This document shows, piece after piece, positions 40,933 to 48,011 of a DNA stretch of 64,000 bases (its first letter is position 1; each line of letters opens with the position of its first letter). This DNA comes from Hydrogenophaga sp. (GTDB lineage Bacteria > Pseudomonadota > Gammaproteobacteria > Burkholderiales > Burkholderiaceae_C), in assembly GCF_019635465.1 (NCBI RefSeq), contig NZ_JAHBZK010000004.1:1-64000 (forward strand), read 5' to 3'. The translations under genes were made by a program, and so were the position numbers. Below the pieces are notes generated by a model. It was not told the origin of the DNA, searched no databases, and saw only the letters and a program-made list of their open reading frames with translations.

Positions 40933-41907
40933 TCAGCGAAGCTGAAACCCTGCCGACTGGGCAGCGTGGTACATGCCCTCACCCACGCTGGCGCCGAAGC
41001 GACGCGCCAGCCGCAAGCCAAGGTTCTCGCGCTGGGTGTAGTCGACGATGTCGTCGGCCTTGACCACTTCGCGCGCCACATAGTCAAGATTGCCCAGGCC
41101 GTCGGCCAGCCCGTTCTTGACCGCCTGCTGGCCGCTCCAAACCAGGCCACTGAAGGTGTTGGCGTCTTCCTTGAGCCGATCGCCGCGACCCTTCTTGACC
41201 ACCGCGATGAACTGCTGGTGGATCTCGTCGAGCATGGCCTGCAGGTAGGCCTTCTGCTCGTCATCCTGAGGGCTGAACGGATCGAGCAACGCCTTGTTGC
41301 GCCCCGCCACCATCAGGCGGCGCTCCACGCCCAGTTTGTCCATGAGCCCGGTGAAGCCAAAGCCGTCCATGAGCACGCCGATGCTGCCGACCAGACTGGC
41401 CTTGTCGACGTAGATGTCATCGGCGGCCGATGCAATGTAGTAGGCGGCCGAGGCGCAGGTCTCTTCCACCACCGCATAGACCTTCTTGCCGTGCAAGGCC
41501 TTCAACCGATGGATCTCGTCGTTGATGATGCCGGCCTGCACCGGACTGCCACCGGGGGAATTGATCAGCAACACCAGCGCCTGCGCGCCCTTGTCCTCGA
41601 ATGCCGACTGCAGCGCCGGCAGCACGTTCTCGGCACTGGCTTCGGCACCGTCGGCAATCGTGCCCTTGATTTCGATCAGTGCGGTGTGGGGCGTCGAAGG
41701 CTGCGAGGTGGCGCCCCCCTCGGCCTTGAAGGCCAGCCAGACAATGGCACCGATCACCAGCAACCACGCCAGCCGGAAGAACAGGCGCCAGCGGCGCGCG
41801 GCGCGCTGCTCCTGCAACTGCGCGAACAGCAACTTCTCGATCGTGTCGCGCTCCCAGACAGGGCCGACCGGTCGCGGCGTGCCATGGGCATTGAAGTCAT
41901 CGTTCAT
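40933..41907 (-). CDS. Signal peptide peptidase SppA-type S49 protease
   Basis: This short-form S49 membrane protease degrades cleaved signal peptides. The 324 residues have one membrane anchor near residues 38-60 (RWRLFFRLAWLLVIGAIVWL) and the peptidase core: LLINSPGGSPVQAGII, EETCASAAYYIASAADDIY with the catalytic Ser, and SLVGSIGVLMDGFGFTGLM. Only one S49 domain is present, as in other short SppA/SohB-like proteins. It is followed on the same strand by a Rieske protein and a phosphatase, a common Burkholderiales order. Confidence 0.9.
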   Translation of the reverse strand: MNDDFNAHGTPRPVGPVWERDTIEKLLFAQLQEQRAARRWRLFFRLAWLLVIGAIVWLAFKAEGGATSQPSTPHTALIEIKGTIADGAEASAENVLPALQSAFEDKGAQALVLLINSPGGSPVQAGIINDEIHRLKALHGKKVYAVVEETCASAAYYIASAADDIYVDKASLVGSIGVLMDGFGFTGLMDKLGVERRLMVAGRNKALLDPFSPQDDEQKAYLQAMLDEIHQQFIAVVKKGRGDRLKEDANTFSGLVWSGQQAVKNGLADGLGNLDYVAREVVKADDIVDYTQRENLGLRLARRFGASVGEGMYHAAQSAGFQLR

Positions 41908-41919
41908 GGTGGTCTCGGA

Positions 41920-42297
41920 TCAGAATTCGACGGGCTTGAGATGGTACTGCGAGCGCCAGTGCACCACGCCGTCGAACTCGACCAGTTCGATCTTGAACAA
42001 GCCGCCACGGCAGGGGCCCCCTCGGCACTCGCCGGTATCGGGCGCATAAGCCGCGCCATGCGTGGCGCACAGCAACCATTGGGCGCTGTCGTCAAAAAAC
42101 TGGTCCGGCTGCCAGTCCAGCTCCATCGCCACATGGGTGCAGCGGTTCAGGTAGGCATGCGCCTCGCCGCGGTAGCGAATGGCGAAGGCCCGGCAGGTCT
42201 GCCCCGCGTAGTTCACGTCGAAGGACACGCCACGACCACCGTCGCTCAGATCGTCGCTGCGGCACAGCGGATGAAGGTCTGCGTCGCCAGCATCCAT
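41920..42297 (-). CDS. Small Rieske 2Fe-2S protein
   Basis: This 125-residue protein is a free-standing Rieske domain with the two ligand motifs C-T-H (RCTHVAMELDW) and C-x-x-H (LLCATHGAAYAPDTGEC). It has no catalytic oxygenase domain, so it would act as an electron carrier or as an assimilatory-type ferredoxin. It lies between the S49 peptidase and the HAD phosphatase genes with gaps of 12 and 9 bases, so the three are probably one operon. The partner is unknown. Confidence 0.9.
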   Translation of the reverse strand: MDAGDADLHPLCRSDDLSDGGRGVSFDVNYAGQTCRAFAIRYRGEAHAYLNRCTHVAMELDWQPDQFFDDSAQWLLCATHGAAYAPDTGECRGGPCRGGLFKIELVEFDGVVHWRSQYHLKPVEF

Positions 42298-42306
42298 GGG
42301 CCCTCC

Positions 42307-42963
42307 TCAGGCGTTGTCACTGAGCCATTGATGCAGCTCGGCCACCGAATGCGCCACATGCAGGGGCGACAGTGCGTGAAACGTATCGGGCTCGTGGGCA
42401 CCGTAGCTCACGCCCACACTTGCGCAGCCTGCGTTGACCGCCATCTGCAGGTCGTGCGTGGTGTCGCCGATCATGAGCGTGCGCTCTGGCTCGACACCGA
42501 ACTCGCGCATCAGCTCATTGAGCATCACCGGGCTGGGCTTGCCCGCGGTTTCGTCGGCTGTGCGCGATCCATCGAACACGCCCTGAAGTGCCTGGAGGCG
42601 CAGCACGTCGTCGAGACCGCGGCGGCTCTTGCCGGTGGCCACGGTCAGCCAGTGGTGGCGCGCCTTGAGTTCTTCCAGCATCGGCAGCACCCCATCGAAC
42701 AGGCTCAGATCGTTCTGGTGCGCGATGTAGTGATGGCGGTAGCGGTCGCCAAGGCGCGGGTACAGGTCGGGCGGCACATCGGGCGCCGCATGGGCCAGCG
42801 CCTGCATCAGGCCCATGCCGATCACGTAGCTGGCTTGTTCCCGGGTGGGGGGCTGGCCGCCAACATCGGCCACCGCCAGCTGAATGCAGCGGGCAATGAC
42901 CGCGGTTGAGTCGTAGAGGGTTCCGTCCCAGTCGAAGGCAATGAGGTCGAAGCGTCGCGGCAT
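42307..42963 (-). CDS. HAD-family hydrolase, phosphoglycolate-phosphatase-like
   Basis: The 218 residues show all HAD motifs: nucleophile FDWDGTLYDST near residue 10, the motif II Thr in VATGKSRRGLD, the Lys in GKPSPVMLNE and the acidic motif MIGDTTHDLQMA. The alpha-helical cap fits the Gph/PpaX-like subgroup, but the substrate cannot be read from the sequence. It overlaps the order S49 peptidase-Rieske-HAD seen in related genomes and lies downstream of puuD. Confidence 0.88.
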   Translation of the reverse strand: MPRRFDLIAFDWDGTLYDSTAVIARCIQLAVADVGGQPPTREQASYVIGMGLMQALAHAAPDVPPDLYPRLGDRYRHHYIAHQNDLSLFDGVLPMLEELKARHHWLTVATGKSRRGLDDVLRLQALQGVFDGSRTADETAGKPSPVMLNELMREFGVEPERTLMIGDTTHDLQMAVNAGCASVGVSYGAHEPDTFHALSPLHVAHSVAELHQWLSDNA

Positions 42964-42988
42964 GGGGCGATGCTACCGGGCCCGCGCC

Positions 42989-44185
42989 TCAGTCGACCTT
43001 GGCGCCTGCCAGAAACCACTGCCCGATGAGGGCACGCTCGTCGTCGGTGATGCCGGTGGCGTTGTTCAGCGGCATGGTGCGCGCCACGACAGCCTGCTGG
43101 TACACAGCCTGCGCATGGCGCTGCAGCTCAACGGGCGAATCCAGACGCACGCCCTTGGACTGCAAGGCCTCACCGTGGCACATGACGCAGCGCTGCGCGA
43201 CCACGGCCTGCACGGCACTTGCCGTCACTTCCACCGGCACGGCCTTGGCCGTCACCGGCGCCGGCCGCAGCCAGGCGATGAGCGCGACCAACACCACCAC
43301 ACCTGCCAGCGCGTAGGGCCAGGGGTGGGCGTTGCGCCCGAGCTTGAAGCCGTGGCGCAGCACGAAGAACTGCCGGATGGCGGCACCGGCCACCATCATG
43401 CCGACCAGCACCCAGCCGTTGTGCGGGTGGGCGTAGGTGAAGCTGTAGTGGTTGCTCAGCATCGCGAACAGCACGGGCAGCGTGAAGTAGGTGTTGTGCA
43501 CGCTGCGCTGCTTGGCGCGCTGCCCATGCACCGGATCCACCGGCTGCCCGCCCTTCAACGCGGCCACCACCTTGCGCTGGCCCGGAATGATCCAGACAAA
43601 GACGTTGGCGCTCATCGCGGTGGCCAGCATGGCGCCCACCAACAAGAAAGCGGCACGGCCCGCGAACAGTGTCGTTGCGAGGTGGGCGGCCAGCACGACC
43701 AGCACCACCACCGCGGCACCGACCTTGGCGTCGCCGTTCTTCGTCTGGCCCAGCGTGCGGCAGATCGCGTCATACGCCAGCCAGAACACCACCAGGAAGC
43801 CAACCGCCGAGGCGATGGCCGCCGACGGCGACCAGGCATGCACGTTCGGGTCGATCAGGTAGACCGTCGGACTCCAGAGGTAGGACACGGTGAACAGCGC
43901 GAAGCCCGACAGCCAGGTGGAGTAGCTCTCCCAGTAGAACCAATGCAGGTGCCCCGGCAATTGCGGTGGCGAGACCGCGTACTTGACCGGGTGGTAGAAG
44001 CCGCCACCATGGACGGCCCACAGTTCACCGGTGGCACCGTCGCGACGCAGGGACTCGTCCTCTGGCGTGGTGAGGCTGCTGTCGAGAAAGACGAAGTAGA
44101 AGGAGGACCCGATCCAGGCGATGGCGACGATCACGTGCAGCCAGCGCAACAGCAGATTGGCCCAATCGAGCAAATAGGTTTCCAT
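42989..44185 (-). CDS. puuD: Membrane urate hydroxylase PuuD with cytochrome c tail
   Basis: PuuD oxidises urate to 5-hydroxyisourate in bacteria lacking soluble uricase. The start is METYLLDWANLLLRWLHVI (398 residues), with a family block HWFYWESYSTWLSGFALF and at least seven membrane segments. The C-terminus carries a c-type haem motif CVMCH near residue 333 and a distal Met (ARTMPLNN), so electrons probably pass to the respiratory chain. It fits with hiuH, uraD-allC and puuE nearby. Confidence 0.9.
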   Translation of the reverse strand: METYLLDWANLLLRWLHVIVAIAWIGSSFYFVFLDSSLTTPEDESLRRDGATGELWAVHGGGFYHPVKYAVSPPQLPGHLHWFYWESYSTWLSGFALFTVSYLWSPTVYLIDPNVHAWSPSAAIASAVGFLVVFWLAYDAICRTLGQTKNGDAKVGAAVVVLVVLAAHLATTLFAGRAAFLLVGAMLATAMSANVFVWIIPGQRKVVAALKGGQPVDPVHGQRAKQRSVHNTYFTLPVLFAMLSNHYSFTYAHPHNGWVLVGMMVAGAAIRQFFVLRHGFKLGRNAHPWPYALAGVVVLVALIAWLRPAPVTAKAVPVEVTASAVQAVVAQRCVMCHGEALQSKGVRLDSPVELQRHAQAVYQQAVVARTMPLNNATGITDDERALIGQWFLAGAKVD

Positions 44186-44264
44186 GGCACCTCGTAGAGG
44201 GACGGCAAAGGCCGTCCGGCATTTCGACTCACCACCGCGGGCGCTCTGAGCCGACCGAGGGCCG

Positions 44265-44334
44265 CGATACACGGTGCGCCCCATGGGCATGCACACCGGC
44301 TCCGCTGCGACCACCAACGCCGCGCAGTGTATCG
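44265..44334. repeat. Inverted repeat CGATACAC / GTGTATCG upstream of puuD
   Basis: CGATACAC (44265-44272) and GTGTATCG (44327-44334) are reverse complements 54 bases apart, in the gap between xdhC and puuD. Each contains the half GTGTAT of the GTGTATACAC palindrome seen at 53536-53545. They may be separated half-operators for the same regulator, but the evidence is thin. Confidence 0.3.
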
Positions 44335-44336
44335 GC

Positions 44337-45179
44337 TCAGGCGCCCTGCGGGCGTCGGGATTCCTCCAGCAACAGTTGTGCCGCCACCGAGGCGGCGATC
44401 ACGGCCGGGGCTTTGCCCACGATGCCAGGCATGCCGATCGGGCAGGTCACCCGCGCCAGCAACGGCTCGTCGTATCCGCGCGCCTCGAGCCGGTGCCGAA
44501 AGCTCGCCCATTTGGTGCGGCTGCCGATCAGCCCGATCAGGCCCAGGTCATCGTGCGCGCGCACACGGCTGAGGCAGGCGGCCACGATGTCGAGATCTTC
44601 GGCGTGCGAAAAACTCATGATCAGCACGTGCGAGCCCGGGGTCAGCGTCGCCACTGCGCCCTGTACCGGCGCGGAGTGCTCGGCAATCACGTTGGGGGGC
44701 AGCGGCTGGGGAAACACCTCATCGCGGCTATCCACCCAGGTCAGCGCGAACGGCAGCGGCGCCAAGGCTTGCACGATGGCATGACCCACATGGCCACCGC
44801 CAAACAGCGCCACGGGCGTGGCCATGGACGCCAGCCGGGCCGCCAGCCCGTCCACCGACGCTGCATCCACCCATTCGTAACGCAATGTCACGGCGCCCCC
44901 GCAGCATTGACCCAGCGAAGGACCAAGCGTGACCGATTGCACATCTGTTCCAGCCGTGCGTCGCGACAGCAGTGTGCGGGCGCGGCTTATCGCGTTCCAT
45001 TCGAGCTGTCCGCCGCCGATGGTGCCCAGCGCACCGTGTTCGAACACCGCCATCCAGGTGCCTGCCTCCCGAGGCACCGACCCGCGAGACTCGATCACCG
45101 TGACCAGCACCGCCGGCGCCTCGCGCAGACGGCATAGAAAAGTATGCAGTTCAGGCGAGGCCTGTGGCGCCGACGACAT
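44337..45179 (-). CDS. xdhC: Xanthine dehydrogenase accessory protein XdhC
   Basis: XdhC inserts the sulfurated molybdenum cofactor into xanthine dehydrogenase. The 280 residues have the N-terminal VTVIESRGSVPREAGTWM and GTIGGGQLEWNAI, the paired Cys in GQCCGGAVTL, and the C-terminal Rossmann part LFGGGHVGHAIVQALAPLP and LIGLIGSRTKWASF. No xdhA or xdhB is in the window, so the catalytic subunits must lie elsewhere. Its location next to puuD supports purine catabolism. Confidence 0.92.
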   Translation of the reverse strand: MSSAPQASPELHTFLCRLREAPAVLVTVIESRGSVPREAGTWMAVFEHGALGTIGGGQLEWNAISRARTLLSRRTAGTDVQSVTLGPSLGQCCGGAVTLRYEWVDAASVDGLAARLASMATPVALFGGGHVGHAIVQALAPLPFALTWVDSRDEVFPQPLPPNVIAEHSAPVQGAVATLTPGSHVLIMSFSHAEDLDIVAACLSRVRAHDDLGLIGLIGSRTKWASFRHRLEARGYDEPLLARVTCPIGMPGIVGKAPAVIAASVAAQLLLEESRRPQGA

Positions 45180-45325
45180 GGAAGCTGTATGGATCTGTAA
45201 GAGGACTCAAGCGCCGTGAGTATCGACCGAAGCGACAGATGCACTGTGCGAAACCGCACATACACTGCATCCGCCGCGCGGTATGGCACCCCGGGGCACC
45301 GACCGACCTACTCGAGACGACGAGC

Positions 45326-45883
45326 ATGACGACACGAGACATCCCACCCGCACCGCGGCCAGAAGGCGCCGCGAGCCGACTCCAGGCCCTGCGCTGGACC
45401 GGCGTGACCATTGCCGCGCTGCTGGCCGCTTGTGCCGCGCCGCTGCCACCCCCGCCGCCGCCACCGCCCCCACCACCGCCCATGCCCGCTCCCCCCCCGT
45501 CCAAACCGGTGAGCCGCGCGCCCGCGCCCAAGGACATTTCCGAGGCCGCCTCGCCGCTCGAGTACCGCAAGGACGGCGCACGCCACATCTATGCCCAGAA
45601 CGGCAGCCGCATCTACAAAGGCAAGCTGCCGCCACTGCTGCACGCGGTGGGCGTGCTGCAGGTCGACGTGGACGACCGCGGCAACGTACAGAAGATGAAC
45701 TGGATGCGCGCGCCCAGCCACGCACCCGACGTCATGCGCGAAATCGAACGCACCGTGCGCGCCGCATCGCCCTTCCCCGCGCCTGTGCGCATGGGCCACG
45801 TCACCTACACCGACGTCTGGCTCTGGGACAAGAGCGGCAACTTCCAGCTCGACACGTTGACCGAGGGTCAGCGCAGCAAATGA
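45326..45883 (+). CDS. Proline-rich lipoprotein with TonB-like C-terminus
   Basis: This 185-residue protein has a signal peptide with lipobox L-A-A-C (Cys near residue 36: LRWTGVTIAALLAACAAP), an uninterrupted run of 12 prolines just after it, and a C-terminal domain with LLHAVGVLQVDVDDRGNV and VRAASPFPAPVRMG that resembles TonB C-terminal/energy-transducer domains. The start ATG 45326 was chosen because it begins the signal peptide; the frame is open upstream. A strong terminator follows. Function unknown; I see no link to the purine genes around it. Confidence 0.7.
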   Translation: MTTRDIPPAPRPEGAASRLQALRWTGVTIAALLAACAAPLPPPPPPPPPPPPMPAPPPSKPVSRAPAPKDISEAASPLEYRKDGARHIYAQNGSRIYKGKLPPLLHAVGVLQVDVDDRGNVQKMNWMRAPSHAPDVMREIERTVRAASPFPAPVRMGHVTYTDVWLWDKSGNFQLDTLTEGQRSK

Positions 45884-45905
45884 TCTCCAGGGGGTTGAAT
45901 GTTTG

Positions 45906-45933
45906 GGCCCGCTTCGGCGGGCCTTTCTTTTTT
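45906..45933 (+). terminator. Intrinsic terminator after the proline-rich lipoprotein
   Basis: GGCCCGC (45906-45912) and GCGGGCC (45917-45923) form a perfect stem with a TTCG tetraloop, followed by TTTCTTTTTT (45924-45933). It ends the plus-strand lipoprotein gene and overlaps the region just past the hiuH stop. Confidence 0.9.
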
Positions 45934-45935
45934 CC

Positions 45936-46289
45936 TCAGCTGCCGCGGTAGGTTGAGTAGCTCCAGGGGCTGACCAGCAGGGGCACGTGGTAGTGCTGCT
46001 CGGTATTGGCGATACCGAAGTCCAGCGCCACCCGGTCCAGGAACCGGGGTTCCGGCAGCGCCACGCCACGTGCGTCGAAATAGTCCTTCACGTCAAAGAG
46101 CAGCCGGTAGGTGCCCTGTTTGAGCGACGCGTTGTCGAGCAGCACGCCGTCGGGATTGCGCCCGTCGGCGTTGAGCACAAAGCGCTTGATCAGCGTCGCT
46201 TCATCACCATTGGTGCGAAACAGCGCCACTTGCATGCCCTCGGCAGGGCAGCCGTGCATCGTGTCCAGAACGTGGGTACTCAGGCCCAT
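45936..46289 (-). CDS. hiuH: 5-hydroxyisourate hydrolase
   Basis: HiuH (transthyretin-like) hydrolyses 5-hydroxyisourate to OHCU, the step after PuuD. The 117 residues start MGLSTHVLDTMHGCPAEGM with the catalytic His, contain Arg in LNADGRNPDGVLL, HYHVPLLVSPWSYSTY and end in the family hallmark YRGS. It diverges from the GntR regulator with a 65-base gap that contains two palindromes. The next enzyme, UraD, is encoded in the fusion downstream on the other strand. Confidence 0.95.
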   Translation of the reverse strand: MGLSTHVLDTMHGCPAEGMQVALFRTNGDEATLIKRFVLNADGRNPDGVLLDNASLKQGTYRLLFDVKDYFDARGVALPEPRFLDRVALDFGIANTEQHYHVPLLVSPWSYSTYRGS

Positions 46290-46307
46290 GGCGCCATCCT
46301 CTTCAAG

Positions 46308-46332
46308 TTTCAGTCGACTGAAAGTGTATACA
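46308..46332. promoter_or_regulatory. Two palindromes between hiuH and the GntR gene
   Basis: TTTCAGTCGACTGAAA (46308-46323) is a perfect 16-base palindrome. It is followed by TGTATACA (46325-46332), a perfect 8-base palindrome of the type bound by FadR-group GntR regulators. They lie in the middle of the 65-base divergent promoter region, where a bound regulator could block both genes. TGTATACA recurs upstream of the first transporter operon. Confidence 0.6.
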
Positions 46333-46354
46333 GTTTGAGTCGATTCTGGCTATC

Positions 46355-47032
46355 ATGCCGCGCATGGAAACCTCCAGCACGGCCCAGATCGTCGAGTCAC
46401 TGACCCGGGCCATCGTCGAACACCGCCTGCGCCCCGGCACCAAGCTGGCCGAGCAGAAACTGGCCGACCATTTCGGCGTGTCACGCACCCTGGTCAGGCA
46501 AGCGCTGTTCCAGCTGTCGCAGAACCGGCTGATCAAACTGGAGCCCGCCAGAGGCGCGTTTGTCGCCACGCCGTCCGCCGACGAGGCCCGACAGGTGTTT
46601 CACGTGCGGCGCATGCTCGAACTCGAAATGACCCGCACCTTTGCGCGCCAGGCCACCGTCCCCATGCTGCGTGCGCTTCGCGAGCACATCGCGCAGGAGC
46701 GCGCTGCGGTGGACCAGCAGGACGTGCCCGGGCGCACCGAGCTGCTGGGCGACTTTCACGTGCGCATCGCCGAACTGCTGGGCAACCAGGTGCTGGCCGA
46801 CCTGTTGCGCGACCTGATCTCGCGCTGCGCCCTCATCACGCTGATGTACCAGTCCAGCGAAGCCGCCGCCGACTCCAGCGATGAGCACACCACCATCGTC
46901 AAGGCCCTGGCGGCACGCGATGAGGCGCTGGCGGTCAGGCTCATGGAACAACACCTGCTTCATGTCGAAGCGGGCCTGGCCTTTGATCGCAAGGCGCCCG
47001 CCAACGATCTGTCTCTTGCCCTCGCGCCCTGA
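46355..47032 (+). CDS. GntR-family (FCD) transcriptional regulator
   Basis: The 225 residues contain an N-terminal winged helix (LAEQKLADHFGVSRTLVRQA, then LSQNRLIKLEPARGAFVA) and a C-terminal all-helical FCD ligand-binding domain (LGDFHVRIAELLGNQVLAD, then DEHTTIVKALAARDEALAV). The His/Asp spacing fits metal-assisted acid binding in FCD proteins. It diverges from hiuH and precedes puuE by 28 bases, so it is a likely local regulator of urate/allantoin catabolism. The ligand is not readable; a ureide or purine is a reasonable guess. Confidence 0.88.
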   Translation: MPRMETSSTAQIVESLTRAIVEHRLRPGTKLAEQKLADHFGVSRTLVRQALFQLSQNRLIKLEPARGAFVATPSADEARQVFHVRRMLELEMTRTFARQATVPMLRALREHIAQERAAVDQQDVPGRTELLGDFHVRIAELLGNQVLADLLRDLISRCALITLMYQSSEAAADSSDEHTTIVKALAARDEALAVRLMEQHLLHVEAGLAFDRKAPANDLSLALAP

Positions 47033-47059
47033 CGGCGCCATTGCAGTGCCCACCACGCC

Positions 47060-48007
47060 ATGACCTACGACGCCACAGCCCCCTACCCGCGCGATCTGCG
47101 CGGCCACGGCCGCAACCCACCTCACGCCCGCTGGCCCGGCGGTGCACACATCGCCGTGCAGTTCGTGCTCAACCACGAAGAGGGCGGCGAGAACAGCGTG
47201 CTGCACGGTGACGACGCCTCCGAGCAGTTTCTGTCCGAGATGTTCAACCCCGCGGCCTACCCCGCGCGGCACATGAGCATGGAAGGCATCTACGAATACG
47301 GCTCGCGTGCGGGGGTCTGGCGCATCCTGCGCGAGTTCGAGCGCCGCGGCCTACCTTTGACCATCTTTGGCGTGGCCAGCGCCCTGCAGCGCTGCCCGGA
47401 CATCACCGCCGCGTTCGTCGAACTCGGCCACGAGATCGCCTGCCACGGACTCAAGTGGATCCACTACCAGAACGTGGACGAGGCCACCGAGCGCGCCCAC
47501 ATGGCCGAGGCCATGCAAATCATCAGCACCCTCACCGGCCAGCGCCCGCTGGGCTGGTACACCGGCCGCGACAGCCCCAACACGCACCGCCTGGTGGCCG
47601 ATTTCGGTGGTTTCGAGTACGACGCCGACTATTACGGCGACGACCTGCCCTTCTGGATGAAGCTGCACAAGAGCGATGGCAGCGTGGCACACCAGCTGAT
47701 CGTGCCCTACACGCTCGACTGCAACGACATGCGCTTTGCACTGCCGCAGGGCTACTCGCACGCCGACCCGTTCTTCCAGTACCTCAAGGACAGTTTCGAC
47801 GTGCTGTACGCCGAGGGCGACCCGAACGGGCTGGACCGGCCCAGGATGATGAGCATTGGCATGCACAGCCGCCTGCTGGGGCGCCCAGGCCGCATCACCG
47901 CGCTGCAGCGCTTCCTGGACCACATCCAGTCGCACGACAAGGTGTGGATCACGCGCCGGCTCGACATCGCGCGCCACTGGCGCGCCCACCACCCGCAGCC
48001 GGAGTGA
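47060..48007 (+). CDS. puuE: Allantoinase PuuE
   Basis: PuuE is the polysaccharide-deacetylase-fold allantoinase, not metal-dependent AllB, and opens allantoin to allantoate. The 315 residues start TYDATAPYPRDLRGHGRNPP and contain FVLNHEEGGENSVLHGD, GHEIACHGLKWIHYQNVDEA and PLGWYTGRDSPNTHRL, all typical of PuuE. It follows the GntR gene and is four bases from the uraD-allC fusion, so these probably form one operon. Confidence 0.95.
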   Translation: MTYDATAPYPRDLRGHGRNPPHARWPGGAHIAVQFVLNHEEGGENSVLHGDDASEQFLSEMFNPAAYPARHMSMEGIYEYGSRAGVWRILREFERRGLPLTIFGVASALQRCPDITAAFVELGHEIACHGLKWIHYQNVDEATERAHMAEAMQIISTLTGQRPLGWYTGRDSPNTHRLVADFGGFEYDADYYGDDLPFWMKLHKSDGSVAHQLIVPYTLDCNDMRFALPQGYSHADPFFQYLKDSFDVLYAEGDPNGLDRPRMMSIGMHSRLLGRPGRITALQRFLDHIQSHDKVWITRRLDIARHWRAHHPQPE

Positions 48008-48011
48008 CGCC

